From the NCBI GenBank assembly GCA_023266165.1, contig JAHFRR010000028.1, positions 1 to 12,735 of the forward strand: a stretch of 12,735 nt of DNA, in the 5' to 3' direction. The stretch is from Thiotrichales bacterium (GTDB taxonomy: Bacteria > Pseudomonadota > Gammaproteobacteria > Francisellales > CACEW01). The notes under the pieces were generated by a model. The model made no database searches and was not told the DNA's origin. It saw only the letters and a program-made list of their open reading frames with translations. This document shows positions 1-6,287 of the stretch, piece by piece; position 1 is the stretch's first letter; each line of letters begins with the position of its first letter. A program made the translations under genes and the position numbers.

Positions 1-79
1 CCCGCACGCTCAGGATAGACAATCGAATATCGTCATTAATCATCAATGCCTCGCCAGGCTTTCGAGTCAATATTAACAT
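1..79 (-). CDS. csrA: CsrA carbon storage regulator, 5' part only
   Basis: The first 26 codons of a minus-strand gene that leaves the window at its left edge. The translation begins MLILTRKPGEALMINDDI, which matches the conserved CsrA/RsmA N-terminus (MLILTRR-GE-LMI-D). This is the first beta strand and RNA-contact segment, including the conserved Arg at position 6 (here R6). CsrA is a small dimeric RNA-binding protein (about 60-65 residues) that binds GGA motifs in mRNA leaders and controls translation and stability. In Legionella-type bacteria it governs the switch between replicative and transmissive states (family knowledge). The start is ATG at 77-79. A GAGAGGAG sequence lies upstream but about 13 bases from the ATG, longer than usual; its GGA could also be a CsrA target for autoregulation (inference). 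The rest of the gene is not in the window, so integrity cannot be judged. Confidence 0.88.
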   Translation of the reverse strand, partial: MLILTRKPGEALMINDDIRLSILSVR

Positions 80-141
80 AATCGGTGTTGGGCTCCTCTC
101 ATTAAAACTTTTCAATCCGTGTCATTGGCATTATGTCTGAA

Positions 142-171
142 AGTATATGCAAAATCCAGATATTTCTTCAA
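142..171 (-). promoter_or_regulatory. Candidate sigma-70 promoter for csrA
   Basis: On the minus strand TTGAAG (166-171) and TATACT (142-147) are separated by 18 bases, about 60 bases upstream of the csrA ATG. Four of six -35 bases and five of six -10 bases match consensus. It sits in the AT-rich gap between pyrF and csrA and would let csrA be transcribed separately from the upstream operon. Matched by eye only. Confidence 0.4.
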
Positions 172-241
172 TATTCTGCACCTAAAAATATCATGATGAG
201 GAAATTAAAAAAGAACAAAGTAATTTAAAATAGATTAAGGT

Positions 242-1036
242 CTAAAAAAGCCTGTCCTGATAGGCTGTCCAGGCAGCCACACGGTAATCTTCTGCTATTT
301 TTTTGGGGTCTGGATTGCCAATGATCCCTCGCCCTACGATAATAATGTCACACTGCTGCTCTCTAATGGCTTGATGCGGTGACCGATATTGCTGCCCGAG
401 ACTGTCTCCTGTCGCAGACAAATGCACTCCTGGGGTCAAATAAAGAAAACCTGGCACAGTGTTTTCTAAACGATGCTGCGAGATAAACCCGCAGACAAAA
501 TCTTGCGCCGCCACAGCCATCTCAAGCGTCTTTTGCTGATACGCTGGATCTAATAAATGCCCTTTTGAACTCATCTCCGCCAATAATAGTAAACCCCGAG
601 CAGATCCCTTAAGATCCACACCCGCCTGTAACCCTTGAATCACACCAGGGCCAGGCAGGGCATGGGCATTCACCACATCCGCCCACTGTGCAATCTGATA
701 GATGCCACCGGCATACTGCTGCTGAACTGTCTGGCCAATGTCCGCAAACTTGCGATCTTCAAACAAGATCCAACCATCCCGATCTGCCAATTTTCGCAAT
801 GCTTGAGTCAATCGAGGTGTGAAATCTTGAAGAATATCCACATGGGTTTTGAGCATACACACCTGAGGGCCCAATCGCTCTGCCATCGCCAACAACTCGT
901 CGCTTTTGACAACATCCAAAGATACACATAAATTGCTTTGCTTCTCCAGCATCACACTGAAAATGCGCTGCGACAGTGGATGTGCCGTATGCGTCCGACG
1001 TGTTTCAAAAGAACTTTTCGCAACATCAATATCCAT
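242..1036 (-). CDS. pyrF: Orotidine 5'-phosphate decarboxylase, eukaryotic UMPS type
   Basis: Decarboxylates OMP to UMP, the last step of de novo pyrimidine synthesis, in the cytoplasm. Numbered from the chosen start (264 residues), the catalytic Asp-Lys-Asp set is in FEDRKFADIG (residues 92-101: D94, K96, D99). Substrate-binding segments LCVSLD (S39, D41) and MLKTHVD (K63) precede it. The phosphate-binding part is GQQY (214-217) and VGRG with R236. The wording of these motifs follows the decarboxylase domain of eukaryotic UMP synthase and fungal URA3-like enzymes, not the short E. coli type. Start: a GTG at 1063 would add nine residues, but ATG at 1036 has AAGGGAG six bases upstream and gives a length fitting the family, so I prefer it. 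The gene begins 23 bases after the kinase stop, so the two are probably co-transcribed and translationally coupled. No orotate phosphoribosyltransferase domain is fused to it. Confidence 0.93.
   Translation of the reverse strand: MDIDVAKSSFETRRTHTAHPLSQRIFSVMLEKQSNLCVSLDVVKSDELLAMAERLGPQVCMLKTHVDILQDFTPRLTQALRKLADRDGWILFEDRKFADIGQTVQQQYAGGIYQIAQWADVVNAHALPGPGVIQGLQAGVDLKGSARGLLLLAEMSSKGHLLDPAYQQKTLEMAVAAQDFVCGFISQHRLENTVPGFLYLTPGVHLSATGDSLGQQYRSPHQAIREQQCDIIIVGRGIIGNPDPKKIAEDYRVAAWTAYQDRLF
244..266 (-). terminator. Possible intrinsic terminator overlapping the end of pyrF
   Basis: On the minus strand AGCCT (262-266) can pair with AGGCT (249-253) across an 8-base loop, followed at once by a run of six T (244-249, partly shared with the stem). 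The hairpin lies within the last pyrF codons and the T-run reaches the TAG stop. The 5-bp stem is short, so termination may be weak. It would separate pyrF from csrA transcription. Confidence 0.35.
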
Positions 1037-1042
1037 TCTTAT

Positions 1043-1049
1043 CTCCCTT
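1043..1049 (-). promoter_or_regulatory. Ribosome binding site deciding the pyrF start
   Basis: AAGGGAG on the minus strand, six bases before the ATG at 1034-1036. It supports this ATG over the upstream GTG at 1061-1063, which overlaps the kinase stop codon. Confidence 0.7.
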
Positions 1050-1059
1050 GTGATACCCC

Positions 1060-3339
1060 TCACCCCTCAAAAATCTTCCTCAACTCATGCTTCTCAAGCA
1101 CCGTGAGATACCCCGGGAGATCTTCTGCCTTGAACTTCTCACCTGAACAGAGATAAAGCCTGAAAAAGCCCATTTCATGCAGCTTTGCGGCAAGTCTTAA
1201 CCCATCCATCTTACTCTGGGCAAAGTTCTTATCAATAGAGATAGGGACTGTCAAAGGCAGACTCAGCGTGGGCAGTTCTCTTAAAAAAGCTTCTGGCGTG
1301 AGATAGTGCTTGACTTCAAGATCGCAAAAAACATCTGGAATCACCATGCTGGCATACAACGCATCATCTTCTAAAAAGATAATATCGATAGGCTTTACCT
1401 CAGAGGTTGGGTGCTTGACATGAATCACAATCTCAGGCGCCAGCTGTTTAGGCAAGATTTTTGCACCTATCCGCATGATCTTGCCTTGAATATCAGGAGA
1501 GCCATAATAACTGGTCACCAGCAACGCTCGAGAAAGCCCGCTTTCAGCAATCACATCAAGACCTGTAAGGGTTTGCTTTAACAGCTCATAGTCTGTGAGT
1601 AAAAAGATTCTAGATTTTTTATCCTGGGTCTGAGATTTTAGAAAATGCAGTGCTTCTAAACCTGCTGTAAAATGCTGAATCTCCAGACTCGGATACTGCA
1701 TGACTAACCCTTTAAAGCGCGCATCCCAAACATCATGGATAGAGGGGTCATCATCTAAAATCACCAGATGATCATTGGACTTGAGATGTAACTCATACCC
1801 CAACCACTGAGGCTTTTCACACGTGGGGAAAGTCAATATTATTGTTGTGCCGACCCCTTCTTGAGAATCAATAGACAACCTGCCCTCATTGGCTTTGAGG
1901 GTTTCCCGTACCTGGGTTAAACCAATGCCATGACCCTCTGACTTACCCTGCGTAAAGGCAACCTCTGCTAAAATCTTTTTGACCACATCCTCAGACATGC
2001 CCTTACCCGTATCTTTGATCTTAAGTCTGACATACTCTAAGTCTGCCTCTAAACTCACAGTCACTTTATGGTGAGCAGTATCTACTTGATCTCTCATCGC
2101 ATCCACTGCATTATTGATGAGATTAGACAGGGTACGAGTCAGTGCAACCCTCTGCACTCTCAAGCACTCAAAGATTTTTGAATTTGGAATCTCCAGGGCA
2201 AACTCAATAGGCAACTTCTGATATTGTAGCTCTTTATCAGTGATGATCTGCTGAAGCCACGGGCTTAAAAGCAGAACTTCTTGGGGCTCTCCCAAAGCCC
2301 CCTCTGCCACTTTCTCTGCGCTATACTGATTCAGCAAGTGCGCGGCGATGCTGTCAATACTTTTAGCAATACGCTTCAACGTGAGGCGCTTGTCTTCAGA
2401 AAGCCCATCCACACTCTTCATCAGCATATCTAGACTTGCCAGCGGAGACTTGATGTCATGGGCTACTTGAGCCGCAATTTTAGCGAGCTTGCCTTGCAAC
2501 TCTAACGCTTGCTTTTGAAATTCATTTTCAAACTTAAGACGCTCCGCCTCTTTATGGGCTGTGATGTCCGTTGAAACACCTAGGATTCCCGTGACCTCTC
2601 CCTTTGCGTTTTTAATGGGAGATTTTTGACTTAGAAAAGTGCGTACCTCGCCCGTGTCCAAGGTCATCGACTCCTCACTCGTGACCATAGCACCTTCTAT
2701 AATAACTCTATGATCGTTTCCCTCTGCTGTAGCACGTTCTTTTGCTGTTAATGAAGTATAAGGGACATACTTAGAAATCTCATGCCTGCTTGCAAGCTTT
2801 AATGTTTTTGCCTGCTCATCGTTACATCCAATATACTGCCCGTTTAAATTTTTCCAGTAAATATGCCCTGGCAGCATTGCAATGATATTTTCATAGTACA
2901 CCTGCATCTTATCTGCTTGCTGTTGTACCGCTTTCTCAAGTTGCAAGCGCTCAGCTTCTTTACGTGCTGTAATATCTGTTGAAACCCCTAAAACACCTAC
3001 TATTTCTCCATTTTCATTTCTGATGGGAGACTTTTGGCTTAGAAAAACTCTCATCTCTCCATCGAATGTCATCGGCTCCTCTCCGGTGACAACCACACCC
3101 TCTGCAACCACTTTTCGATCATTCGTCTCTGCAATAGCGCGCTCTGCTGGCGTTGAGCAAGTATATGGCTTGTAATGAACAATCTCATGTCTGCTTCTCA
3201 GTTTTAAAGCTCGCGCTTGCGCATCATTACATCCCAAGTACTGGCCATTTAAATTTTTCCAGTAAATATGCCCAGGCAGCATTGCGATAATATCTTCATA
3301 ATAGTTCTGTACAGCTTTATCTTTGTGGCTTTCACTCAT
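1060..3339 (-). CDS. Soluble hybrid histidine kinase: PAS-PAS-HisKA-HATPase-REC-REC
   Basis: A 759-residue two-component sensor kinase with no predicted membrane segment, so probably cytoplasmic. Two near-identical PAS/PAC sensor domains come first (about 13-130 and 148-266), each opening with IIAMLPGHIYWKNLNGQY and closing with GVSTDIT. The H-box AHDIKSPL carries the phospho-acceptor H294 (the usual HE is HD). The ATPase domain has the N-box LINNAVDA (N410), the G1 box DTGKG (443-447) and GHGIGL (469-474). Two receiver-like domains follow. REC1 has acidic D529-D531, D583, S610 and K631; REC2 has E657/D658/D659, D703, S732 and K750. Both therefore keep the acceptor Asp, the Ser/Thr switch and the Lys. 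The start ATG has AGAGGG seven bases upstream and overlaps the PQ-loop gene by 8 bases; pyrF follows. No DNA-binding response regulator is in the window, so output is unknown: transfer to a distant regulator or a REC phosphorelay is inference. Confidence 0.9.
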   Translation of the reverse strand: MSESHKDKAVQNYYEDIIAMLPGHIYWKNLNGQYLGCNDAQARALKLRSRHEIVHYKPYTCSTPAERAIAETNDRKVVAEGVVVTGEEPMTFDGEMRVFLSQKSPIRNENGEIVGVLGVSTDITARKEAERLQLEKAVQQQADKMQVYYENIIAMLPGHIYWKNLNGQYIGCNDEQAKTLKLASRHEISKYVPYTSLTAKERATAEGNDHRVIIEGAMVTSEESMTLDTGEVRTFLSQKSPIKNAKGEVTGILGVSTDITAHKEAERLKFENEFQKQALELQGKLAKIAAQVAHDIKSPLASLDMLMKSVDGLSEDKRLTLKRIAKSIDSIAAHLLNQYSAEKVAEGALGEPQEVLLLSPWLQQIITDKELQYQKLPIEFALEIPNSKIFECLRVQRVALTRTLSNLINNAVDAMRDQVDTAHHKVTVSLEADLEYVRLKIKDTGKGMSEDVVKKILAEVAFTQGKSEGHGIGLTQVRETLKANEGRLSIDSQEGVGTTIILTFPTCEKPQWLGYELHLKSNDHLVILDDDPSIHDVWDARFKGLVMQYPSLEIQHFTAGLEALHFLKSQTQDKKSRIFLLTDYELLKQTLTGLDVIAESGLSRALLVTSYYGSPDIQGKIMRIGAKILPKQLAPEIVIHVKHPTSEVKPIDIIFLEDDALYASMVIPDVFCDLEVKHYLTPEAFLRELPTLSLPLTVPISIDKNFAQSKMDGLRLAAKLHEMGFFRLYLCSGEKFKAEDLPGYLTVLEKHELRKIFEG
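2542..3303 (-). repeat. Tandem duplication encoding the two PAS domains
   Basis: Two units, 2950-3303 and 2542-2898, encode PAS domains aligning residue by residue with an offset of 135-136 codons. A 38-base stretch (3248-3285 versus 2843-2880, exactly 405 bases apart) differs at one position. Such nucleotide identity suggests a fairly recent duplication, or gene conversion between the two halves. Confidence 0.8.
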
Positions 3340-4060
3340 TTTTGCGCCCTCTATAAAAGACTATCAATCCGATGGTAGCTCCACACAGTACAAATGCAGA
3401 TGTACATCCCAGTACAGCCAGCAGATCTTTAGCCTCACGAGAAAATAAAATCCCTAACCCTTGCAATAAATTAAACCCCAAATACATCCAAAGTGATAAG
3501 CTCACTGCTGTTTTATGCTTTATCAATCTAAAAATTTGTGGCACATAGAGCAGTGAGTTTGCTATCTGCCCAAATCCAAAAACCAGAAATATTGCTTCTC
3601 GTAGAATTCCAGAGGGCGTCACCACAAAGCTCAATAGAATCAAGATGAGCATTAAAAAGTAAAAAATAGCGCTAAAGATCAATCTCTTAGAATTTCTATA
3701 ATACAAAATAATGCTGGTTAACAACCCACAGATGAGCAAAGAGCTGATATAGCCCACGACAGCGTAATGATCTGAGACAGCTCTAGAAAATAACAGACCC
3801 AACATTTGCAAAATATTGAAGCCAAAAAACATCGTAAACGAAAGCTCCTCTGCAGATTTCACTTTCAAGGCTTTCATGATTTGTGGCACGAAAAGCAACG
3901 CATTCACACACTGCCCTGCACCAAACAGAAAAAAGATGAGCGCATGCAGCCCCGGGAGTTGGGTAGGTATGAGCAGAAAAAAGGATGTTAAAAAAAAGTA
4001 CGTCATGATGCATATCACAACGAATTTTACAGCACTCATGCGCCCTGTTCTCTCTACCAT
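3332..4060 (-). CDS. Tandem PQ-loop (SWEET/MtN3-like) membrane protein
   Basis: A hydrophobic protein of 242 residues from ATG 4060, made of two similar PQ-loop units. Each has a G-G-Q-x-x-N-x-L-L/F-x-VPQI core: P59-Q60 in the first (FGAGQCVNALLFVPQI) and P174-Q175 in the second (FGFGQIANSLLYVPQI). Each core is followed by a GFN-LQ-LG-LFSR segment. About seven membrane helices are expected, with the cytoplasmic end RGRKNE. PQ-loop proteins include SWEET and SemiSWEET sugar carriers and lysosomal amino-acid exporters (family knowledge); no substrate can be read from the sequence. Start: GTG 4072, ATG 4060 and ATG 4039 are in frame; ATG 4060 follows a weak AGGTG at suitable spacing. The stop overlaps the kinase start by 8 bases, pointing to translational coupling and a shared role, perhaps a membrane-bound sensor or carrier reporting to the soluble kinase (inference). 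Confidence 0.85.
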   Translation of the reverse strand: MVERTGRMSAVKFVVICIMTYFFLTSFFLLIPTQLPGLHALIFFLFGAGQCVNALLFVPQIMKALKVKSAEELSFTMFFGFNILQMLGLLFSRAVSDHYAVVGYISSLLICGLLTSIILYYRNSKRLIFSAIFYFLMLILILLSFVVTPSGILREAIFLVFGFGQIANSLLYVPQIFRLIKHKTAVSLSLWMYLGFNLLQGLGILFSREAKDLLAVLGCTSAFVLCGATIGLIVFYRGRKNE

Positions 4061-4130
4061 CTCAATACACACCTGTTATGCACGCCATTTTAAATAACGT
4101 TGCGATCTAAAATCAGCATCAGATCTCATC

Positions 4131-4164
4131 ACCTGAGTGTAGCAAAATTACCTGAGTTTACCAA
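4131..4164 (-). promoter_or_regulatory. Candidate promoter with direct-repeat operator for the PQ-loop/kinase/pyrF operon
   Basis: On the minus strand TTGGTA (4159-4164) and TACACT (4136-4141) are 17 bases apart, about 75 bases before the PQ-loop start. Two exact copies of ACTCAGGT (4150-4157 and 4131-4138) lie 19 bases apart, one in the spacer and one overlapping the -10 box. That placement fits a regulator binding the same helix face (inference). Both hexamers match consensus at four of six positions. Confidence 0.45.
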
Positions 4165-4184
4165 ACCACAGCACAGTATATTTT

Positions 4185-5504
4185 TTAAAGACTGCTTCCA
4201 CTGAAAATTTTAGCGCCATCTTCTACAGCAAGCCGACGCTGATGCTGATAGGTATCACATAGTATGTGTTTTAAAGAGAAGAGCCCAACTATATGCTTCC
4301 CACATCCCAAAGCTTGCGCAAGAGACTGATATTTTTTCAACCTAAATCGCAAGAGCTTTACTTCAGGTTTTTCTTCAATTGAAAAGTTTTCATCTGACCC
4401 AAATGGATCAGATGCATAGCAAGATTGGCGCTGGCCACTATACTGAGGATGCTCTGCTGCGTTTGCAAGGATGATGTTCTGCAGACCAATCTGCAAAAAT
4501 TCAGATAAAAAAATTTCACTATCATATTTAGTTTCGCCAACGATCACAAAGCATGGCATCTGATGGTTCGTTTTGCTTGCATCAACAGGAAAAAATTGGC
4601 CTGCCACTGCCTGAAACAGTTGAAAAATAACGCTTACCTCGCTAGAAAAATGACTGCTAGCTCTGCAGGCAACTAAAACATTTATCGACTCCCGACACAA
4701 TAAACTTTGAAGAATAGCCTCCATCACAAAAAAACACGGTGCCATATTTCTCTGGCTTTCATCAAATCGTGTGAGTTTTTGGAAAATTTTTGCAGGCAAA
4801 ATAGCCTTCCCTCGCAACGAATGCAGGAGATCAAAAACATGGTCAACTGAAAACTCTGAAACTATTTTTTGAAGATGACGTGCTAACCTATGCGTATGCT
4901 TGGAAACAATGTCCAAAGACTCTGATAATCCATGATAATCAAAAACAATCCGCCCATGCACGCTTGTCTTATATTTTGTCAAAATAAAACAAACCACCAG
5001 AAACGCAACATCCATATCCAAAAAAAAGCCACATTCAAAAAATGAGATCAGCTCACTGATATATAATTTTACTGACTTATTGCTCGAGAATTTTTTTGAA
5101 CGTACTTTTTCTAAATGATCAGCTAATACCCCCTTTGCAAGAATACATTTTTGACGTAGCTCTTTTTTGGAAAAAAGCTTAAGGAGTTGATAGGCTCTGA
5201 TTTGGCATGATGTTTCACCCACATGAGGATCGAAAAGATGTAAGCTTGTTTGACTGATTAAAGCATTCAAACCTTCGACAGATGCCTGTAACATAAAGAA
5301 AACGGTTCTAATAAAGTTATCGACTGTCACTTTCTTTCGCACAATCGTGTCTGGTTGGTATGGCAAAAGGCTGCAAAAGGGTATCTGCCGATCTTTTTTT
5401 TCATGCGGTTCGTTTTTTACAACAGGTAATACCGAAACATCACGAGCTATTTTCTTAACAGAAGGCTCAGCAGGTTTTCGTTGAAGTGCATCTTGAGCTA
5501 ACAC
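4185..5504 (-). CDS. Unrecognised 439-residue protein
   Basis: I do not recognise a family. The first 60 residues are rich in Lys, Arg, Pro and charged residues and look disordered. The middle is a mainly helical, hydrophobic-patched protein with one strongly hydrophobic run (about 159-175, FFLDMDVAFLVVCFIL) that may be a buried helix rather than a membrane span. It has many Cys and no visible signal peptide, P-loop or zinc motif. The start is GTG at 5504, supported by a strong GGGGAGGG 4 bases upstream; no other early in-frame ATG exists. Its base composition is visibly more AT-rich than sucCD or clpV. It has its own candidate promoter and no obvious partner. A type IV-secreted effector is possible given the Legionella-like background, but no diagnostic C-terminal signal is visible. 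Confidence 0.72.
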   Translation of the reverse strand: MLAQDALQRKPAEPSVKKIARDVSVLPVVKNEPHEKKDRQIPFCSLLPYQPDTIVRKKVTVDNFIRTVFFMLQASVEGLNALISQTSLHLFDPHVGETSCQIRAYQLLKLFSKKELRQKCILAKGVLADHLEKVRSKKFSSNKSVKLYISELISFFECGFFLDMDVAFLVVCFILTKYKTSVHGRIVFDYHGLSESLDIVSKHTHRLARHLQKIVSEFSVDHVFDLLHSLRGKAILPAKIFQKLTRFDESQRNMAPCFFVMEAILQSLLCRESINVLVACRASSHFSSEVSVIFQLFQAVAGQFFPVDASKTNHQMPCFVIVGETKYDSEIFLSEFLQIGLQNIILANAAEHPQYSGQRQSCYASDPFGSDENFSIEEKPEVKLLRFRLKKYQSLAQALGCGKHIVGLFSLKHILCDTYQHQRRLAVEDGAKIFSGSSL

Positions 5505-5508
5505 TGCA

Positions 5509-5516
5509 CCCTCCCC
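5509..5516 (-). promoter_or_regulatory. Strong ribosome binding site fixing the GTG start of the 439-residue protein
   Basis: GGGGAGGG on the minus strand; its GGAGG core ends five bases before the GTG at 5502-5504. The nearby ATG within this motif region is out of frame, so the GTG is the credible start. Confidence 0.65.
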
Positions 5517-5581
5517 ATACCATCCTTCGATTCAAGTGAGTAGCAACTGCAATCATTCACTTAAAAACGTAACCGTATATC

Positions 5582-5590
5582 ATTGTACCA
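5582..5590 (-). promoter_or_regulatory. Candidate extended -10 promoter element upstream of the 439-residue protein
   Basis: TGGTACAAT on the minus strand fits TGnTATAAT with one mismatch. It lies about 80 bases before the GTG start, in an AT-rich gap (5505-5657) that holds no gene. No good -35 box is visible at 17 bases (ATTTTA), which extended -10 promoters tolerate. Confidence 0.35.
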
Positions 5591-5657
5591 TATTGGCATA
5601 AATTTAAAATCCATTTTCTTGAATTTTGTTGCTCTAATGCATTAAAATAACCAGAGC

Positions 5658-6287
5658 TTACCGCAACCCCACCAGCGCCTCAATCAATCGTTGATGCGCC
5701 GCTCTCTGTCGTTGTGCTTTCAAGCGCTCTGCCAGAAAGATAGATTTTAATTCTTCGACAGCCTGGGTAAAATTTTCATTGACAATCAGGTAGTCGTATT
5801 CTGCGAAATGGGATATCTCGTCTCGAGCCAACCCCATGCGATAGTCAATAATCGTATCGGAGTCTTGACCTCGCGCTTTTAATCTCTCTTTCAGCGTAGA
5901 AAGGGAGGGCGGTAAAATAAAAACACTGGTTTGTTGATGTGAAAAACGCTCGCGGATTTGACGAGCACCTTGCCAATCAATGACTAAGACAATATCCTGA
6001 CCCTGAGCGAGGGAGGCCTGGATACGGGCTTCGCTTGTTCCGTAATAGTGCTCAAAGACTTTGGCATACTCCAGCATATCGCCATGCTGCAGCTTTTGCT
6101 GAAAAACCTCAGGAGACACAAAATGATAATGCTGACCTGAAACCTCACCAGGTCTTTGCGCGCGCGTCGTGAATGAGATCGACACCTCAATCTGAGAGAG
6201 CGTGCTTAAAGCGGCTTGAATCAAGGACGTCTTCCCGCCTCCCGAAGGAGACGAGACGACAAACAAGATCCCCGCGCGCTGACCCAT
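5658..6287 (-). CDS. gmk: Guanylate kinase
   Basis: Phosphorylates GMP to GDP with ATP in the cytoplasm, an essential purine step. The P-loop is SSPSGGGKTSL (residues 12-22, K19). The GMP-binding segment FTTRAQRPGEVSGQHYHF (39-56) carries the family's TTR, RPGE and Y-x-F residues, and GDMLEYAKVFEHYYGT follows as in other Gmk proteins. The length of 209 residues matches E. coli Gmk (about 207). The ATG at 6287 is the right start: the upstream in-frame extension to 6368 has no Gmk similarity and is sucD coding sequence in another frame. The ribosome binding site is weak (GGAAA about 12 bases before the ATG), which suggests coupling to sucD translation. The first 101 bases overlap the extended end of sucD. 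In many gammaproteobacteria gmk lies beside rpoZ, so placement after sucCD is unusual. Confidence 0.94.
   Translation of the reverse strand: MGQRAGILFVVSSPSGGGKTSLIQAALSTLSQIEVSISFTTRAQRPGEVSGQHYHFVSPEVFQQKLQHGDMLEYAKVFEHYYGTSEARIQASLAQGQDIVLVIDWQGARQIRERFSHQQTSVFILPPSLSTLKERLKARGQDSDTIIDYRMGLARDEISHFAEYDYLIVNENFTQAVEELKSIFLAERLKAQRQRAAHQRLIEALVGLR
6187..6287 (-). other. 101-base out-of-frame overlap of sucD and gmk
   Basis: The same 101 bases encode the extra SucD tail and the first 33 residues of Gmk, including its P-loop. The Gmk reading is the conserved one; the SucD reading has no family counterpart. Loss of the sucD stop, by deletion or by an indel, is the simplest explanation. Confidence 0.8.

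Noticed and set aside
635..931. Open frame on the plus strand within pyrF
   Set aside because: It is antisense to a clearly conserved enzyme and shows no recognisable protein; a shadow frame.
3783..4097. Three short open frames over the PQ-loop gene on both strands
   Set aside because: The conserved PQ-loop duplication fixes the real frame; the others lack ribosome binding sites and similarity.
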